A stretch of 64,000 nucleotides of DNA, from the NCBI GenBank assembly GCA_946481275.1, contig CAMLMV010000021.1, forward strand, positions 44,186 through 108,185, written 5' to 3'. The notes under the pieces were generated by a model that had not been told where the DNA came from, did no database searches, and saw nothing but the letters and a program-made list of their open reading frames with translations. The DNA comes from an uncultured Massilia sp. GTDB taxonomy: Bacteria; Pseudomonadota; Gammaproteobacteria; Burkholderiales; Burkholderiaceae. This document shows, piece after piece, positions 61,966 through 64,000 of the stretch (the first letter of the stretch is position 1; each line of letters starts with the position of its first letter). The position numbers were made by a program, and so were the translations under genes.

Positions 61966-62256
61966 TTACTGCGCGCGCCAGGCGGACAGCGCCTCGGCGG
62001 TCATGGTGGGAATGAACTCGGTGACCGCATAGGTCGCGAGGCCGGCCTGCGCGAACGGATCGTCGCGCAGCGCGGCGTCGAGCTCGGCGCGGTCGGCCGC
62101 GTGGGCGACGAGGATGCCGCCGTCGCGCGGTTCCTTGCGGCCCGCCATCAGGATCAGACCGCGCGCAGCGTGCTCCTGCAGCCAGGCGCGGTGCGCGGGC
62201 AGGTAGGCATCGATGCGCTCGAGCGGCGCCGTATAGGTCAGCGAAACGATATACAT
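61966..62256 (-). CDS. YciI family protein
   Basis: 96 residues from the ATG at 62256; a TTG two codons earlier is possible. The family pattern is present: [47 protein letters not shown], with a His and Asp pair in AHR...[17 protein letters not shown]. The function of YciI proteins is uncertain; they are ferredoxin-like folds with a possible His-Asp active site. It sits between ybaB and recR with short gaps. Confidence 0.9.
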   Translation of the reverse strand: MYIVSLTYTAPLERIDAYLPAHRAWLQEHAARGLILMAGRKEPRDGGILVAHAADRAELDAALRDDPFAQAGLATYAVTEFIPTMTAEALSAWRAQ

Positions 62257-62267
62257 TATCAACTGAG

Positions 62268-62594
62268 TCAGAACGGCATCTTGAAGCCCGGCGGCAGCGG
62301 CAGGCCGGCGGTCAGGCCGCTCATCTTTTCCTGGGCGGTGGATTCGGCCTTGCGCACGGCGTCGTTGAACGCGGCGGCGACCAGGTCTTCCAGCATGTCG
62401 CGGTCGTCACCCAGCAGCGACGGGTCGATCGACACGCGCTTGACGTCGTTCTTGCACGTCATGACGACCTTCACGAGACCGGCGCCCGACTGCCCTTCGA
62501 CTTCGATCTGGGCCAGCTGCTCCTGCGCCTTCTTCATGTTGTCCTGCATGGCCTGCGCCTGCTTCATCAGGCCTGCGAGCTGGTTTTTCATCAT
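62268..62594 (-). CDS. YbaB/EbfC nucleoid-associated protein
   Basis: 108 residues. The opening [60 protein letters not shown] and the final [15 protein letters not shown] are characteristic. It binds DNA as a homodimer and may affect local chromosome structure or gene expression. The gene follows dnaX by 72 bp and precedes the YciI gene by 11 bp. Confidence 0.96.
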   Translation of the reverse strand: MMKNQLAGLMKQAQAMQDNMKKAQEQLAQIEVEGQSGAGLVKVVMTCKNDVKRVSIDPSLLGDDRDMLEDLVAAAFNDAVRKAESTAQEKMSGLTAGLPLPPGFKMPF

Positions 62595-62666
62595 GATGCG
62601 TTCTCCAAAAAAGTCGGATGGGTAAATCGTTTATACAGTTTATACCGGCACTGGCGCGGAAGCGGC

Positions 62667-64000
62667 TCAGGACGCGATCGGCCGCACGGAACCCGGCACG
62701 ACGAACGCGTCGAACGTGCGCACCATGTCCTGCACGAACGGATCGGCATCGACGGTGGCCTCGGCTTCGCGCTGCAACCGCTCGCGCCGGGCCTTGGCCT
62801 CGGCGCTGGCCGTGTACCAGGTCGGCGCGATCTCGGTCTCGACGTTCACGCGCACGGCCGGGAAGCATTCCTGCAGCGCCGCGCACAGTTTTTCGCTGTT
62901 GCCGCTCGCGCGCAGCGTGTCGACGGGGACGCGCAGGCGGAACGTCGCGGCGGCGCCATCGGCCACGCATTCGATCAGCTCGGTCTGGAAGGCCAGCTGC
63001 TGGGCCACGCCGCGCAGCGGCAGCGATGCGGCCAGCGCGGGCCAGTTGCCGTCCCACTCGATGGCCGGGACGGGCGTGATGACGTAGGCATAAGGCGGCG
63101 CGGACGGCGCCGCGACGCGGGCCGGCGCCGGCGGCGCCTGCACGGGCGACGCGGCCACGGCCGGTCCGTCCATGGCCACGGCACTGTCGTCGGAAAACTC
63201 GGTGACCCAGGACGGCGGCTCGTCGTCGGCGACCGCCTGCTCGTCAGCCTGCCCCTGCGCGGGCTGGCGCATCATCGCCGGCTGCGGCTGGGCGGCGGAC
63301 TGGGGCTGCGTCCGCGCGGCGGCGGCAGCGGCGCCGTTCGGCGCGCCCTGGTCCCAGGGTGCCGGCGCGGCCGCGCGCGCGGGGGCGCTCGGGGCGGGCG
63401 CCGCCGGCGCGGCAGGCGCAGCCGCGGGAGCGGGCGCCGGTTCCGCGGCCGGTGCCGGACGCCGTGGCGCGCCGCCCATGCGGGCACCGGCGCGCGCCGC
63501 TTCCAGCGCGGCATCGAGGGCCGCACGGGCCGACGTCATGGCGCGGCCGGCACCCTGCGCGGACGACGGTGCGGATGCGGCCGCCGCGGGTGCGGGTGCC
63601 GCAGAAGCTGCCGGGCCGGCCGGACGCGGGGCGGCGGCCGGCGCAGGCGAGGCCGCGGCAGCGGCTGCATTTGCGGCTGAGCGTACCGGCGCCGCCTGCG
63701 GCATCGTGCGCGCCAGCGCGGCCGGCGCGGGCGCTGCGGCCTGCTCCGCGCCGCCCTGTCCCGGACGGAACGCCAGCATGCGCAGCAGGGTCATCGTGAA
63801 GCCCGCGTACTCGTCCGGCGCGAGGCCGATCTCGTTGCGGCCGATCACGGCGATCTGGTAATACAGCTGCACTTCCTGCGGATCGAATTGCGTCGCGAGG
63901 CGCTGGATGTCGGCCAGCTCCGGCAGGTCGTCCGGCAGCGCGGCGGGCACGGTCTGCGCCAGCGCGATCCGGTGCAGCAAGGTGCCCAGGTCCTGCAGCG
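62667..64000 (-). CDS. dnaX: DNA polymerase III subunits gamma/tau, 3' part
   Basis: 444 codons up to the right window edge; the AAA+ ATPase part lies outside. Seen are the collar-region helices (LQDLGTLLHRIALAQTVP, YYQIAVIGRNEIGLAPDEYAGFTMTLLRMLAFRPG) and a long Ala/Pro-rich linker (about 150 residues). The tau C-terminal domain follows (WPALAASLPLRGVAQQLAFQTELIECV...LRASGNSEKLCAALQECFPAVRVNVE), which binds the polymerase alpha subunit and helicase. The identity is supported by the following ybaB and recR genes. Confidence 0.95.
   Translation of the reverse strand, partial: LQDLGTLLHRIALAQTVPAALPDDLPELADIQRLATQFDPQEVQLYYQIAVIGRNEIGLAPDEYAGFTMTLLRMLAFRPGQGGAEQAAAPAPAALARTMPQAAPVRSAANAAAAAASPAPAAAPRPAGPAASAAPAPAAAASAPSSAQGAGRAMTSARAALDAALEAARAGARMGGAPRRPAPAAEPAPAPAAAPAAPAAPAPSAPARAAAPAPWDQGAPNGAAAAAARTQPQSAAQPQPAMMRQPAQGQADEQAVADDEPPSWVTEFSDDSAVAMDGPAVAASPVQAPPAPARVAAPSAPPYAYVITPVPAIEWDGNWPALAASLPLRGVAQQLAFQTELIECVADGAAATFRLRVPVDTLRASGNSEKLCAALQECFPAVRVNVETEIAPTWYTASAEAKARRERLQREAEATVDADPFVQDMVRTFDAFVVPGSVRPIAS

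Overview
The window reads as chromosome of a high-GC betaproteobacterium, most likely an Oxalobacteraceae member of the Massilia/Duganella/Telluria kind. This is inferred from the strong G/C third-position bias, the dnaX-ybaB-recR order, the betaproteobacterial porin, the PF10136 'site-specific recombinase' family protein, the CstA/YbdD pair and the many c-di-GMP proteins. No database search was possible, so the genus is a judgement.

1-18 kb: an envelope and stress cluster. It holds a peroxiredoxin (cut by the window edge), a winged-helix protein, three OmpA-domain proteins, two BON-domain proteins, several glycine-zipper lipoproteins, YihY and AI-2E membrane proteins, a ferritin-like protein with DUF883 and holin-like partners, an AsmA protein, a Crp/Fnr regulator, a NUDIX hydrolase and a DUF3617 protein. 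Seven copies of an inverted repeat, roughly TGTRCG-N4-CGYACA, lie 58-94 bp in front of start codons throughout this cluster. They look like one undescribed regulon, and the Crp/Fnr protein encoded inside the cluster is a candidate regulator.

18.4-34 kb: a 240-bp repeat element, a branched-chain aminotransferase, and a phospholipid-type block (recombinase-family membrane protein, phospholipase D lipoprotein, metallophosphoesterase, diacylglycerol kinase, PAP2 phosphatase). Next come a 70-codon gene behind two tandem LexA boxes, a tnpB-only IS200/IS605 element, a wrecked sulfate-binding-protein gene, an ene-reductase/RidA operon facing a LysR regulator, two tandem SDRs with hydrophobic tails, and a porin.

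34-43 kb: GH13 amylase, Xre-type regulator, amidase, HEAT-repeat protein and a TM2 protein. Then follows a decayed mini-island between a tRNA-Ser 3'-half remnant (about 40290) and the intact tRNA-Ser (42857-42946). The island carries a low-GC gene that ends inside a tRNA-His-like 3' half, and an orphan type VI amidase effector/immunity pair (Tae4/Tai).

43-56 kb: signalling. A PAS-GGDEF-EAL protein overlaps an HDOD protein, a NarL-type two-component system faces cstA-ybdD, and a hybrid histidine kinase is followed by a REC-PAS-GGDEF-EAL protein. 56-64 kb: a penicillin-acylase family enzyme, a small lipoprotein, a deacetylase/glycosyltransferase operon, and recR, a YciI gene, ybaB and the 3' part of dnaX.
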